Part shown: piece after piece, positions 44,682 through 54,872 of the stretch | Numbering within the stretch: the stretch's first letter is position 1 | Layout of the letters: each line of letters starts with the position of its first letter | Translations under genes and position numbers: made by a program | The notes under the pieces: generated by a model | Told to the model about the DNA's origin: nothing | Databases searched by the model: none | The model's input: only the letters and a program-made list of their open reading frames with translations | NCBI GenBank assembly: GCA_963757335.1 | Contig: CAVWRJ010000010.1 | Span: forward strand, 142,736-206,735 | Source of the DNA: DASQPA01 sp963757335 | GTDB lineage: Bacteria > Acidobacteriota > Thermoanaerobaculia > Multivoradales > UBA5704 | Length of the DNA: 64,000 bases | Direction of reading: 5' to 3'

Positions 44682-44724
44682 CCTGGTGGCTGAATTTCAG
44701 CCACCAGGTGGCTGAAATTCAGCC
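44682..44724. repeat. Palindrome cluster, two further copies
   Basis: CCTGGTGGCTGAA-T-TTCAGCCACCAGG at 44682-44708 is a perfect 13+1+13 palindrome. GGTGGCTGAAATTCAGCC at 44707-44724 is a second copy. The TGA stop of the M28 peptidase gene (minus strand, 44719-44721) lies inside the second copy. The arrangement suits a two-way terminator for the converging nucleotidyltransferase and peptidase genes, but the family recurs upstream of the aldo/keto reductase where no such role is needed. Confidence 0.8.
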
Positions 44725-46977
44725 GTTCGCCCCACCTTTCAACACCGCGGTCGCCCGATCGATCGCCGCTGCCGCGGCTTCGAGCGCCCGCGCCACGACC
44801 GTGACCTGCTCGTTCGCTTCCTTCCAGTTGCGCTGCTCCAGCGCCTCGCGCACTCCGGGGAGCGTCTTCACCCCATATCCGGTGTAGAAGCCGGGGGCGT
44901 AGATCTCGTGGCGGAACCAGGGGCGGCGGGGGAGGCCTTCGTTGTGGAGGAGGGCCCTTTCGACTCCCAGGAGCGCGGCGTCGAGGCTCTTCTGGGTAGC
45001 CTCGGGGAGGCCCTTCTCGGTCGCTGCCGCGGCCTTCTCGTAAGCTTTGGCGCTCTGGTCGAGGGTGGCCGAGGCGTTGTCGAGAGGGGCGAAATTGAGG
45101 TGCGGGACCGGGTCTTTCGGCTTCGGGACCACGTGGGTCTCGGTGGGATCGGCGGCGGCCAGGAGGAGGCCGTCCTCGATCTGCCGGTTGGTCTCGTCGG
45201 TGTCCTTGCGGAGGGTGTCGGCTAAGTCCTTGACCTCTTTGATGTAGGTCCCTACGGTCTCGGCGAAGTTGGTGAACTCGTAGGGGAGGACGTCGGCGTT
45301 GGCGAAGCGGAGGACGGCGCGGCCGCCGGTCTCGGCCATCGTCGCCCCGTACTGGAAGGTGGGATCCATGAAACGGGTGTAGTGGTCGAAGGAGTCGTAG
45401 ATCGAGTGGTAGGAGCCGCCGCCGGCTTCACCGCCGTAGCCGAGGTTGAGCGACGGGATGCCGAGGTGCTGGAGAAAAGGGGTGAAGTCGGAGCCCGAGC
45501 CCAGGGCCGGAATGCGGAGATCGGCCCGGCTCCGCATCTCCTGCCGCTCGGCGGAGCTGCCGTTGACGAGGGCGATGTCCTTGCGGCGGTCGAGGACGCT
45601 CATCCCCCGCTCGGGGTCCTTGACGTCCCGCGCCACCTCGTTGATGAAGCGCTCCAGGATGTGCGAGCCGCCGGCGCCGAAGAAGCCGCGGCTGTTGGAG
45701 TCGGTGTTGATGTAGAGGACGGCCTTCTTCTGGAGCTCGGCGTCGTGGGTCTCGGCCCACTCGGTCGAGCCGAGGAGACCGGGCTCCTCGCCGTCCCAGG
45801 CGGCGTAGACGATCGTCCGCTTCGGCTTCCAGCCGCTCTTGGCGAGAGTGCCCACCGCCTTGGCCTCTTCGAGCAGGGCCACGAGACCGGAGATCGGATC
45901 GTCGGCGCCGTTCACCCAGGCATCGTGATGGTTGCCGCGCACCACCCACTCGTCCGGCCGCTCGCTCCCCGGAAGGGTGGCGATGACGTCGCGCGCCGGC
46001 ACCAGGTTCCAGTTGAACTCGAGCTTCAGGTGGACCCGGGCGGGGCCGGGGCCCAGGTGGTAGGTCAAGGGCAGGCCGCCGCGCCAGGCCTCGGGGGCCA
46101 CCGGCCCGCCGAGGGCGGCGAGGAGCGGTTTGGCGTCGCCGTAGGAGATGGGGAGGACGGGGATCTTGGTGAGCGTCGCCGCGTCCTTCCGGTCGAGGCG
46201 CTTGGCGTCGGCCGTGGCGCCGACCCCGGGGGTGAGCGGGTCGCCGGGGTAGAGCGGCATGTCGGCGACCGAGCCGCGCTGCACCCCGTTCTCGTTCCGG
46301 TAGGCGCCCTTGGGGTAGACGTCGCCCTCGAAGTAGCCGTCGTCGTGGGGATCGGAGTAGATGATGCAACCGACCGCCCCGTGCTCGGCGGCGACCTTGG
46401 GCTTGATGCCGCGCCAGGAGCCGCCGTAGCGGGCGAGCACGATCTTCCCCTTGACGTCGATCCCCCGCTCCTCCAGGGCCTCGTAGTCCTTGGGAACCCC
46501 GTAGTTGACGTAGACCAGGTCGCCGGTGACGTCGCCGTCGATCGAGTAGGCGTTGTAGGTCGGGAGCTGCTCGGCGGTCTGGCCCGACGTCACGTCGCCG
46601 GGGACCGGCGGCTCGGCCAGCCGGGCGGTGAAGTGGGTGGGGGCCACCAGCTCGACGAGCCGGCTCTTCGGGGTGGGGAAGAGGACCCGGAACTCTTCGA
46701 TCCGGGTGTCGTAGCCCCAGGAGCGGAAGAGGCCGGCCAGGAACTGCGCGTTGTCGCCGCCGTAGGCCGAGCCTACCGGGTGAGGCCGGGCGGACAGGCG
46801 CTGCATCCAGGGCTTCAAATCCTCGCGCTTGATGGCGGCGGCGAAGCGGGCCTCCAGGGCGCGCTCCTCGCCGGCTCGGGCGGTGCTGAAGCCGAGGAGC
46901 GGTGGATCGGCGGCCGGGGCGGCGGCGGCGAGGAGAGCGACGGCGGCGAAGAACGGCAGGATGGGAACGAGGCGCAT
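44719..46977 (-). CDS. M28 family zinc metallopeptidase, glutamate carboxypeptidase II-like
   Basis: 752 residues from ATG 46977, with a signal peptide (MRLVPILPFFAAVALLAAAA). A PA domain follows (GKIVLARYGGSWRGIKPKVA, GAVGCIIYSDPHDDGYFEGD), inserted before the M28 catalytic domain with zinc ligands in VVRGNHHDAWVNGADDPISG (His and Asp), YAAWDGEEPGLLGSTEW (Glu) and INTDSNSRGF (Asp), and SYHSIYDSFDHYTRFMDPTF (His). A transferrin-receptor-like dimerisation domain forms the C-terminus (EKAAAATEKGLPEATQKSLD). Acts outside the cytoplasmic membrane, cleaving peptides or acidic N-acyl dipeptides. Start 46977 has GGGGGAG upstream; an in-frame ATG at 47046 would precede the signal. Its stop codon sits in a palindrome. 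Confidence 0.93.
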   Translation of the reverse strand: MRLVPILPFFAAVALLAAAAPAADPPLLGFSTARAGEERALEARFAAAIKREDLKPWMQRLSARPHPVGSAYGGDNAQFLAGLFRSWGYDTRIEEFRVLFPTPKSRLVELVAPTHFTARLAEPPVPGDVTSGQTAEQLPTYNAYSIDGDVTGDLVYVNYGVPKDYEALEERGIDVKGKIVLARYGGSWRGIKPKVAAEHGAVGCIIYSDPHDDGYFEGDVYPKGAYRNENGVQRGSVADMPLYPGDPLTPGVGATADAKRLDRKDAATLTKIPVLPISYGDAKPLLAALGGPVAPEAWRGGLPLTYHLGPGPARVHLKLEFNWNLVPARDVIATLPGSERPDEWVVRGNHHDAWVNGADDPISGLVALLEEAKAVGTLAKSGWKPKRTIVYAAWDGEEPGLLGSTEWAETHDAELQKKAVLYINTDSNSRGFFGAGGSHILERFINEVARDVKDPERGMSVLDRRKDIALVNGSSAERQEMRSRADLRIPALGSGSDFTPFLQHLGIPSLNLGYGGEAGGGSYHSIYDSFDHYTRFMDPTFQYGATMAETGGRAVLRFANADVLPYEFTNFAETVGTYIKEVKDLADTLRKDTDETNRQIEDGLLLAAADPTETHVVPKPKDPVPHLNFAPLDNASATLDQSAKAYEKAAAATEKGLPEATQKSLDAALLGVERALLHNEGLPRRPWFRHEIYAPGFYTGYGVKTLPGVREALEQRNWKEANEQVTVVARALEAAAAAIDRATAVLKGGANG

Positions 46978-47139
46978 GGAACTCCCCCAAAAGCGTCCGA
47001 AAGCGTCCAAGAGCTGGAAAGAGCGGTCCTGGATGGACGTTAGCACAAGCCTCAGGGCGGTGGCGGCCGACTTCCGGTATCCTTAGGCTCCGCCGGCCCG
47101 CGAGAGGACGAGGAGGGCGAGGACGGCCGGCCAGGAGAC

Positions 47140-49764
47140 ATGAAGCCCCATCGACCCCCAGCCGAAGCACCGGCTCGACTGACGGTAGAAAGAGCGGACC
47201 GGAGCGGCTCAAGAGCGATCCTCTCCAGCCTTTCGGTCGACACCCTGCAGTGGAGCCTGGGGCTCTTCTGCGCCGTGATCGGGGCTTTCATGCTGGTGGC
47301 GCCCCACCAGTTCGCGAGCGCCCCCTATGCGTTCATCGCTCCCTACCTCGCGGGCTGGGGCCTGATCGGCCTGGCCGGCGGAATCGCTCTCCTCTCGGTG
47401 CCGGTCACCCGGCCCGGTCCGGCCGCCACGGCGGTGATCCATGGGGTCGTCGGGGTGGCGCTCCTCGGGCTCGCCTTCGGCTTCGCCCGGGCCGGCGCCT
47501 GGACCGGTTGTCTCTTCTTCCTGGTCCTCGGTGCCGGAACTCCCATCGCCTGGGAACGGCCGGCCGTGCGCCGCGCCCGGGCCCTCGGGCCCCCCGGGGG
47601 GGACTTCCTCGCTCTGCTCCTGGGGATCGCCGCAACCCTCGCCGGTGGTGTCATCCTCGGGGCGGGCACCGCGATCGTCGGGCACTACTTTACAAACCGC
47701 GCGCTCGTCCCCTACTTCGGAGGGCTCTGGATCGTCGCCGGCCCGCTCCTCGTCTGGGCCCAAATCCGGCCGCTCCCGCGCTGGGGGACGGCGAGCGCGC
47801 ATGGCATCGGCGGTCTCTCTCTCCTCGCTTTCGGTCTCCTCGTGGCCCTTCCCGCCCGGGGCTGGACGGGGATCGCCCTCTTCTGCGGCTGCGGTCTCGT
47901 CGTCACCCTCCTCCCCTGGCTGCGCCCGCTCCTCGCCGAGGTCGACTCCGCGGCTCTGCGCACCCGGCTCTCCCTGGCTCTCGTCCTCGCCACCTCGGTC
48001 ACGCTCATTCTCGCCGTGGCCGTGGTCACCGACGAGGAGGAGCGCCTGGCCGCGGAGCAGGTCCGGCAGATGCAGAAGATCGAGGCGGACTCGATCGCCC
48101 AGAACGTCGCCGACTACCTGGACTTCAACCTCGCCCGTGCCGCCGCCGTGGCCTCCCTGGCCGGGCGTTACCCCCTGACCGCGGACAGGCAGGCGGATTT
48201 CCTGGAGCGTACCCGCGGCCTTTATCCGGATGTCGCCGCCTTCGCCTCCGCCAATCTGGCGGGAGAGCCGCTCGCCCAGAGCGGCGAGCTGCCGCTCGAC
48301 CGGCCGACCTGGCGCCGTCTGGCGACGGAGATCCGGCGCCAGACCGAGCCCCTCCTGGTCCTCCATTTCTCGCGCCAGCTCGGCGGCCGCCCCCTGCTGC
48401 TGCTCACCGCGGGGCTCCCCGGTCCCGACGGGCGCCTCGCCGGAATCCTGGTGACCGCCTTCAAGACCACCTCTCTCTCCCGGCGGATCGACCGGCCGGG
48501 CTCCCGGGTCACCCTGGCGGACGGGCGCGGGCAGATCATCGCGAGCCGCGACCAGGCGGGTGGCACCACGCCCCGGCTGCCGCCCGGTTGGGACCGGGTG
48601 GTGGCCGCGGGGCGGCCGTTCCAGGCCGGGGAGAGCCTCGCCGCCTTCGCGATCGTGCCGCGGATCGGTTGGACGGTGGCGGTCGAGCGGCCGCGGGCGG
48701 CGGCCCTCGCCGGGGTGCGCCGGGGGCGCGACATGGCGTTCGTGCTGCTCCTCGTCTGTGGCGGGCTCGCAGCTCTGGCCGGGATCGTCACCGGGCGCCG
48801 CATCGCCCACCCTCTGGGGACCCTGGCCGACGCCGTCGATCAGCTGGCCGCGGGCAACCCCAGCGCCCCGGTGCCGGCCTCCTCCATCGCCGAGGTCGCC
48901 CGGCTCGCCGCCGCCTTCCGCGAGCTGCGCGACCGACTGATGGCGCGCACCGCCGAGAGCGAGCGGCTGGCGGCGGAGCTCCTCGCCCGGGCCGAGGCCC
49001 TGGCGGAGGCCGACCGCCGGAAGGACGAGTTCCTGGCCATGCTCGCGCACGAGTTGCGCAATCCTCTGGGCGCGATCGCCAACGCCTCCCACCTCCTCGG
49101 CCACCTGCCGGCCATCATGCCGCCCAGCTCGCCCACTTCGCCAACCCCGCCGGCCCTGCGCGCCGCGGCGGTCATCGAGCGCCAGGTGCAGCATCTGGTC
49201 CGCATGGTGGACGACCTGCTGGACGTCTCGCGCATCACCCGCGGCAAGGTGGAGCTGCGCCGCGAGCCCCTCGACCTGGTCGAAGTGGTCCGGCAGACCG
49301 TCGAGAGCAACCGGGCGCTGGTCGAGGGCCGGGGGATCGCCCTCGAAGTGGACCTGCCGCCGGGCCGTCTGCCGCTCGACGCCGATCTGACCCGCCTCGA
49401 GCAGGTCCTCGCCAATCTGCTGCGGAACTCCGCCAAGTTCAGCGATCCGGGGAGCCGCATCACGGTCTCCGCCGCGGCCGAGGGGGGCGAGGCAGTGGTA
49501 CGGGTCGCCGATACCGGGATTGGCATCGCGCCGGAGCTCCTGCCGCGCGTCTTCGACCTTTTCACCCAGGGCGAGCAGGGCCTCGACCGGGGGGGCGCCG
49601 GCCTGGGGATCGGCCTCACCATGGTCCGCCGGCTGATCGAGCTGCACGGCGGCCGGGTCGAGGCGGCGAGCGCCGGGAAGGGCCGGGGGGCCGAGCTTAC
49701 CCTCTGGCTGCCGCTCGCACCCTTAAAGGACGTGCAAATTGTTCAAGCAGGGAGCGGCCGGTGA
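47140..49764 (+). CDS. Multi-domain membrane sensor histidine kinase
   Basis: 874 residues. About eight membrane helices (45-265), then a periplasmic dCACHE-like sensor (roughly 280-510: LAAEQVRQMQKIEADSIAQN, FSRQLGGRPLLLLTAGLPGP, AFAIVPRIGWTVAVERP), a last helix (MAFVLLLVCGGLAALAGIVT), HAMP (RRIAHPLGTLADAVDQLAAG), HisKA with FLAMLAHELRNPLGAIANAS holding the phosphorylated His, and HATPase_c (LEQVLANLLRNSAKFSDPGS, VRVADTGIGIAPELLPRVFD, GAGLGIGLTMVRRLIELHGG). No receiver domain is fused. AGGAG precedes the ATG. Its partner response regulator is not adjacent. Diverges from the M28 peptidase across 162 bases that likely hold two promoters. Confidence 0.92.
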   Translation: MKPHRPPAEAPARLTVERADRSGSRAILSSLSVDTLQWSLGLFCAVIGAFMLVAPHQFASAPYAFIAPYLAGWGLIGLAGGIALLSVPVTRPGPAATAVIHGVVGVALLGLAFGFARAGAWTGCLFFLVLGAGTPIAWERPAVRRARALGPPGGDFLALLLGIAATLAGGVILGAGTAIVGHYFTNRALVPYFGGLWIVAGPLLVWAQIRPLPRWGTASAHGIGGLSLLAFGLLVALPARGWTGIALFCGCGLVVTLLPWLRPLLAEVDSAALRTRLSLALVLATSVTLILAVAVVTDEEERLAAEQVRQMQKIEADSIAQNVADYLDFNLARAAAVASLAGRYPLTADRQADFLERTRGLYPDVAAFASANLAGEPLAQSGELPLDRPTWRRLATEIRRQTEPLLVLHFSRQLGGRPLLLLTAGLPGPDGRLAGILVTAFKTTSLSRRIDRPGSRVTLADGRGQIIASRDQAGGTTPRLPPGWDRVVAAGRPFQAGESLAAFAIVPRIGWTVAVERPRAAALAGVRRGRDMAFVLLLVCGGLAALAGIVTGRRIAHPLGTLADAVDQLAAGNPSAPVPASSIAEVARLAAAFRELRDRLMARTAESERLAAELLARAEALAEADRRKDEFLAMLAHELRNPLGAIANASHLLGHLPAIMPPSSPTSPTPPALRAAAVIERQVQHLVRMVDDLLDVSRITRGKVELRREPLDLVEVVRQTVESNRALVEGRGIALEVDLPPGRLPLDADLTRLEQVLANLLRNSAKFSDPGSRITVSAAAEGGEAVVRVADTGIGIAPELLPRVFDLFTQGEQGLDRGGAGLGIGLTMVRRLIELHGGRVEAASAGKGRGAELTLWLPLAPLKDVQIVQAGSGR

Positions 49765-49765
49765 T

Positions 49766-50530
49766 TCAGGAGGCGAGGTGGGCCTGGACGATGAAGCGCT
49801 TGGGCGCCGAGCCCACGTAGTAGAAGGGGTAGCAGGTCACCAGGGTGAGGGTGGGGTGGTCGGTGGGATCGAGCACCTTGACGTTGTCCGGCGAGACGAT
49901 CTGGGTCGAGTCGACCACGTACTGGTAGGCGCCTTCCAGAGTGGTAAGAGCAAGGATGTCGTTTTTACGAATCTCCTTGAGCGGGCGGAAAAAGGTGTCC
50001 CGGTGTCCGGCGATACCGACGTTGCCCAGCTCTCCCGGTAGCGCGGTGCCGGGGATGTGCCCGACGGAGCGGCGGAGAGTGCCGGTGCTCACCCCCTGAG
50101 AGACGATGACCGAGAGTCCCAGACGGGGCACTTCGAGTCGCCCCAAGGGCTCGCCCTCGTCGGGCTCCGGTCGTGGGAGTGAAGCCGGCATCCCCGGCAT
50201 GCCCGGCATCCCGGGCACGGCCTGGGGGACGGGAGCGGCTTGAGCGGCAATCCCCTTCGCACCGCTGCCGTCGTCCGCGGGTAGCTCTGCCGGTAAACGC
50301 TCTCCGGTGGGGGAAGGGGAGAGGGGGGCCGATGTCGATGCGGTCAATGCCGGTCGCGCCTCGAGAGCGCGCGAGAAGCGCCAGCCCTCGTACGCCTGGT
50401 AGACCCGGGAGTCGAGATAGGACCAGGCCCAGGTGCCGAGGCAGAGGACCGCGATCAGCAGCAGGGCGAGCTCGGTCCAGCGCCGTAGCGAGTCCGCGTT
50501 CAGCCCACCGGAGGTTGCTCTTTCGCTCAT
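49766..50530 (-). CDS. Class D sortase
   Basis: 254 residues. One N-terminal membrane anchor (about 21-40, ALLLIAVLCLGTWAWSYL), a low-complexity Pro/Met/Gly linker (VPGMPGMPGMPASLP), then the sortase domain GRLEVPRLGLSVIVSQGVST, GTALPGELGNVGIAGHRDTF with catalytic His176, and PTLTLVTCYPFYYVGSAPKR with Cys233 and Arg245. Together His-Cys-Arg are the sortase active site. It cleaves a sorting motif and transfers the substrate to an acceptor. Two putative substrates with LPRT motifs are encoded directly upstream on the same strand. In a Gram-negative organism the acceptor is unknown. The unusual linker may let it reach through the periplasm. Confidence 0.92.
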   Translation of the reverse strand: MSERATSGGLNADSLRRWTELALLLIAVLCLGTWAWSYLDSRVYQAYEGWRFSRALEARPALTASTSAPLSPSPTGERLPAELPADDGSGAKGIAAQAAPVPQAVPGMPGMPGMPASLPRPEPDEGEPLGRLEVPRLGLSVIVSQGVSTGTLRRSVGHIPGTALPGELGNVGIAGHRDTFFRPLKEIRKNDILALTTLEGAYQYVVDSTQIVSPDNVKVLDPTDHPTLTLVTCYPFYYVGSAPKRFIVQAHLAS

Positions 50531-50544
50531 CGGTTTAAACAGAA

Positions 50545-50569
50545 CCCGGCGCCATGGTTGGCGCCGGGC
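50545..50569 (-). terminator. Intrinsic terminator after the LPRTA protein gene
   Basis: CCCGGCGCC at 50545-50553 and GGCGCCGGG at 50560-50568 form a 9-bp GC stem with a 6-base loop. On the minus strand it is followed by TTCTGTTTAAAC. It lies after the stop of the 306-aa protein (50597) and ahead of the sortase start (50530). Confidence 0.6.
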
Positions 50570-50596
50570 TCTAGGTCTACAACAGGAAGCGGGATT

Positions 50597-51517
50597 TTAC
50601 GAATTCCGCCGCGGGGCGCTGGCCTTCATGCCGAGCGCGAGGGCGAGGGAGAGGAAACCGATGACCCCGAGGAACGGCATGCTGCTCGCCGTGCGCGGGA
50701 GGTGACCCCGACGGGAGCCCGAGGCCGAGGTGGAGGTCCCGTTGTCGCTCGTGCCGTAGCCGCTGCCGGTGCTGCCGGTGGTGGTGTCGGTCGCGGAACC
50801 GCTGCCCGTGCCGCTCATGGAACCCGTGGTGTCGGTTCCGGTGGTGCCGGTCGTGCCCGTGGCGGAACCCGAGTTATAGGTGCCGGTCGTCCCAGTCGTC
50901 CCGGTGGCGGAGCCGGAATTGTAGGTGCCGGTCGTCCCAGTCGTCCCAGTGGCGGAGCCGGAATTGTAGGTGCCGGTCGTCCCAGTCGTCCCAGTCGTTC
51001 CGGTGGTGCCGGTCGTCCCAGTGGTGCCGGTGGTCGAACCCGAGTTGTAGGTGCCGGTAGTGGTGCCGTCGCCGTTCGTTCCCGTCGTCCCGGTCGTCCC
51101 GGTCGTTCCCATCGTGCCGGTGGTACCAGTCGTGCCAGTGGTCGTGCCGGTCGAACCGTTGTTGTTGGCGCTGCTGCCGTTGTTGTAGGTCCCGTTCGTG
51201 GTGCCCGGGGTGTTGCTGTTGTAGGTCCCGGTCGTGCTACCGGGGGTCGTGCCGTTGTTGTTGTACCCGGTGGTGGTGCCGGTGGTCGGGGTGCCCGTCG
51301 TGCCGGCCGTATTTCCGCCGGTCGCGGTACCGGTGCCGGTCACGCCGGTGCCGGTTCCCGTTGTGGTGCCGGTGGTAGTGCCAGCCGAGCCCACGGAGCC
51401 GGCGGTACCGGTTCCAGTCGTGCCGGCAGTGCCGGTTCCGGTCTGGGCCACGAGGGCCCCGGAGGTCGTGAGTACGGCGCTCGTCAGGAGGGAAAGGATG
51501 GTCCGTTTCGTGATCAT
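50597..51517 (-). CDS. Exported Gly/Thr-repeat protein with LPRTA sorting signal
   Basis: 306 residues. Signal peptide MITKRTILSLLTSAVLTTSG. The body is almost wholly Gly/Thr with Asn/Ser/Tyr, in repeats such as TGTTGTTGTYNSGS; a 15-residue unit (YNSGSATGTTGTTGT) is repeated three times in perfect register as 45-bp tandem DNA. The C-terminus has RRGHLPRTASSMPFLGVIGF, that is LPRTA at 273-277, a hydrophobic helix (VIGFLSLALALGMKA) and basic tail PRRN. This is a tripartite cell-wall sorting signal with Ala in place of the usual Gly. Proposed substrate of the neighbouring class D sortase. The low complexity suggests an extended stalk or matrix protein. Confidence 0.82.
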   Translation of the reverse strand: MITKRTILSLLTSAVLTTSGALVAQTGTGTAGTTGTGTAGSVGSAGTTTGTTTGTGTGVTGTGTATGGNTAGTTGTPTTGTTTGYNNNGTTPGSTTGTYNSNTPGTTNGTYNNGSSANNNGSTGTTTGTTGTTGTMGTTGTTGTTGTNGDGTTTGTYNSGSTTGTTGTTGTTGTTGTTGTTGTYNSGSATGTTGTTGTYNSGSATGTTGTTGTYNSGSATGTTGTTGTDTTGSMSGTGSGSATDTTTGSTGSGYGTSDNGTSTSASGSRRGHLPRTASSMPFLGVIGFLSLALALGMKASAPRRNS

Positions 51518-51636
51518 TGTTGTTGCTCCTCTCTGCAGTTGATTCTTAGAAGTACCGCCATCACCATTCGCTTGAAATCACTGCAACCACGGTGCCATGT
51601 CTTTCTATCCGCGGTTCGAAAAGAGCCCTAAAAAGC

Positions 51637-51666
51637 GACTGGCGCCCTCTTTCGAGGGCGCCAGTC
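51637..51666 (-). terminator. Intrinsic terminator after the LPRTG protein gene
   Basis: GACTGGCGCCCTC at 51637-51649 and GAGGGCGCCAGTC at 51654-51666 form a perfect 13-bp stem around a four-base loop. On the minus strand it is followed by GCTTTTTAGGG, a T tract. It stands 28 bases after the stop of the 194-aa protein. Confidence 0.8.
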
Positions 51667-51693
51667 GAAGGCGGTTCGTCGGGAAGAATGGGA

Positions 51694-52278
51694 TCAGGCA
51701 TTCCGCTTCGCGGCCCTGAGTCCGAGAGCCGAAGCCATGGCGAGCAGGCCGATCATGCCGACGAGCGGCATGTTGCTGCCGGTCCGGGGCAGGTGACCGC
51801 GGCGGGTCGACGTGCCGGAAGTCCCGGTGGTGGTGTCGGTCGTGCCCGTCGTGCCGGTCGAATCCATGCTGGAGCCGGTCGTGCCGGTGGTGGTGCCGGT
51901 CGTGTCCGTCGAGCCGTTGCTGTTGCTGTTGCTGTTGCTGTAGGTCGTGCTTCCCGCCGTGCCGGTGGTGCCCGTCGTCGAGCCCGTGGTGGTGTTATAG
52001 GTGCCCGAGCTCGGGGGATTGGTCCGGGTCGAGCCGGTGGTGCCGGTCGTATCCGTGCTGGAGCCGGTGGTCGAACCGCTGTTGTTGCCGCCGGTCGTGC
52101 CACGGACGCCGTTCGCCTGGTCCTGCGGGTTGCCGGGGTTGCGGAGATCGTTGTTGGCCGGCTGCGGCTCGCGCTGCTGTGAGCCACCCGGGGGGGCGGA
52201 GGTCGTCGGGCTCTGGGCCCAGGCGGCGCCGGAGAGCGAGAGAGCGAGGGCTAGGGCGGGATAGATGATGCGTTTCAT
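51694..52278 (-). CDS. Exported Thr/Gly/Ser-rich protein with LPRTG sorting signal
   Basis: 194 residues from ATG 52278, preceded on the minus strand by GGAGGAG. Signal peptide MKRIIYPALALALSLSGAAW with a cleavage region AWAQ. The body is Thr/Gly/Ser/Asn-rich (STTTGTTGTAGSTTYSNSN-like text). The C-terminus RRGHLPRTGSNMPLVGMIGL has LPRTG at 163-167, a hydrophobic helix and basic end AAKRNA. The RRGHLPRT[G/A]S-x-MP block is shared with the other protein, suggesting gene duplication with divergent bodies. Likely anchored by the sortase encoded 1.1 kb away. Its own terminator follows. Confidence 0.85.
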   Translation of the reverse strand: MKRIIYPALALALSLSGAAWAQSPTTSAPPGGSQQREPQPANNDLRNPGNPQDQANGVRGTTGGNNSGSTTGSSTDTTGTTGSTRTNPPSSGTYNTTTGSTTGTTGTAGSTTYSNSNSNSNGSTDTTGTTTGTTGSSMDSTGTTGTTDTTTGTSGTSTRRGHLPRTGSNMPLVGMIGLLAMASALGLRAAKRNA

Positions 52279-52464
52279 GGTGCTCCTCCTAGATGTGTCT
52301 TTCATGGGTTGGAGGCACCGCGTTGGGCCTCCGCCGGATCGATACGGTAGAGAGCCTGCGTGCGCCGCCCGCTACCGCTGTTCGCGAATAGATCAATGCA
52401 ACGCCGGTGCCACATCGATCGAAAACGATCGATCGCGAGCGCCGGAAAATAGAATAAAAGCGAG

Positions 52465-52499
52465 TCGCGCGGCCGCCTCGGTGCGAGCCGGCCGCGCGA
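52465..52499 (-). terminator. Intrinsic terminator after ettA
   Basis: TCGCGCGGCC at 52465-52474 and GGCCGCGCGA at 52490-52499 form a perfect 10-bp stem. On the minus strand it is followed by CTCGCTTTTATTCTATTTT. Located just after the ettA stop at 52508. The rest of the 52279-52507 gap shows no gene and contains the upstream region of the LPRTG gene. Confidence 0.75.
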
Positions 52500-52507
52500 A
52501 GTGAAAA

Positions 52508-54193
<1,686 letters not shown>

Positions 54194-54297
54194 GGGGTCT
54201 CTCCTCGCCGCGGCCTGGGTTGATCGAAGGCTTGAGTGGCCGGGCGCAGGGCGGGGATTATAGGGGATCGTCAGGGGATCGCTCTCCCCCGGGGCGG

Positions 54298-54834
54298 TCA
54301 GAGCTTGAGCACCATCTTCACCATGTCGTGCTGGTTGCCGTCCGGGTCGGTGCCGTAGCCGGGGATCAAGTAGCTCTCGAAGCCCAGGTCTTTCAAGGTG
54401 GCGACGGCGTCGGCCTCCAGGTCGGCGATCAGCATGCAGGTCAAGTGGCGCAGGCCGTCGGCCTTGGCGATGTCGATGAACTTGTTGACCAGGGTGGTCC
54501 CCAGGCCGGCCCCCCGGTACTCGGGGTCGATCAGCCACTTGATCCGGCCGACCAGGCGCAGCGGGCTGCCGTGCCGGCGGTGGAGAGTGGCGTCGGCGAC
54601 GATCTTGGTGCCGTCCAGGGCGAGGAGGGGGAGGACCTTGTCGTAGTCGAGCTCCCGCCCCCAGGTCTCGATCAGGGCCCGGTTGTCGATCCGGTCCCAG
54701 GCGAAGCGGCGGACCTCGGCCGGCAGGTGCTGGAAGAAAGTGTAGAGAGCGTCGGTGTCGTGCTGGTTGAACGGGCGGATCAGGACGCGGCGGCCATCCC
54801 GGAGCACCGCCTCCTGGGGAAAACGATCGGGCAT
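54298..54834 (-). CDS. GNAT-family N-acetyltransferase
   Basis: 178 residues; GNAT fold with DALYTFFQHLPAEVRRFAWD near 27, and the acetyl-CoA motif A LIDPEYRGAGLGTTLVNKFI near 100, where R-x-x-G-x-G/A is RGAGLG. C-terminal part DGLRHLTCMLIADLEADAVA follows. The N-terminal text RDGRRVLIRPFNQHDTDALY is typical of the acyl-CoA-synthetase-linked GNAT group, here as a free domain. Substrate unknown. GAGGAG on the minus strand precedes the ATG at 54834. Confidence 0.88.
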   Translation of the reverse strand: MPDRFPQEAVLRDGRRVLIRPFNQHDTDALYTFFQHLPAEVRRFAWDRIDNRALIETWGRELDYDKVLPLLALDGTKIVADATLHRRHGSPLRLVGRIKWLIDPEYRGAGLGTTLVNKFIDIAKADGLRHLTCMLIADLEADAVATLKDLGFESYLIPGYGTDPDGNQHDMVKMVLKL

Positions 54835-54872
54835 GTGAGTTCTCCTCTCAAGGGATAAAAATAGAACTTAGC

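Noticed and set aside
47209..49647. 812-codon minus-strand frame opposite the histidine kinase
   Set aside because: Antisense artefact; kinase motifs on the plus strand are complete.
50558..51631. Plus-strand frames opposite the Gly/Thr-rich protein
   Set aside because: Low-complexity antisense; the minus strand has signal peptide, sorting motif and terminator.
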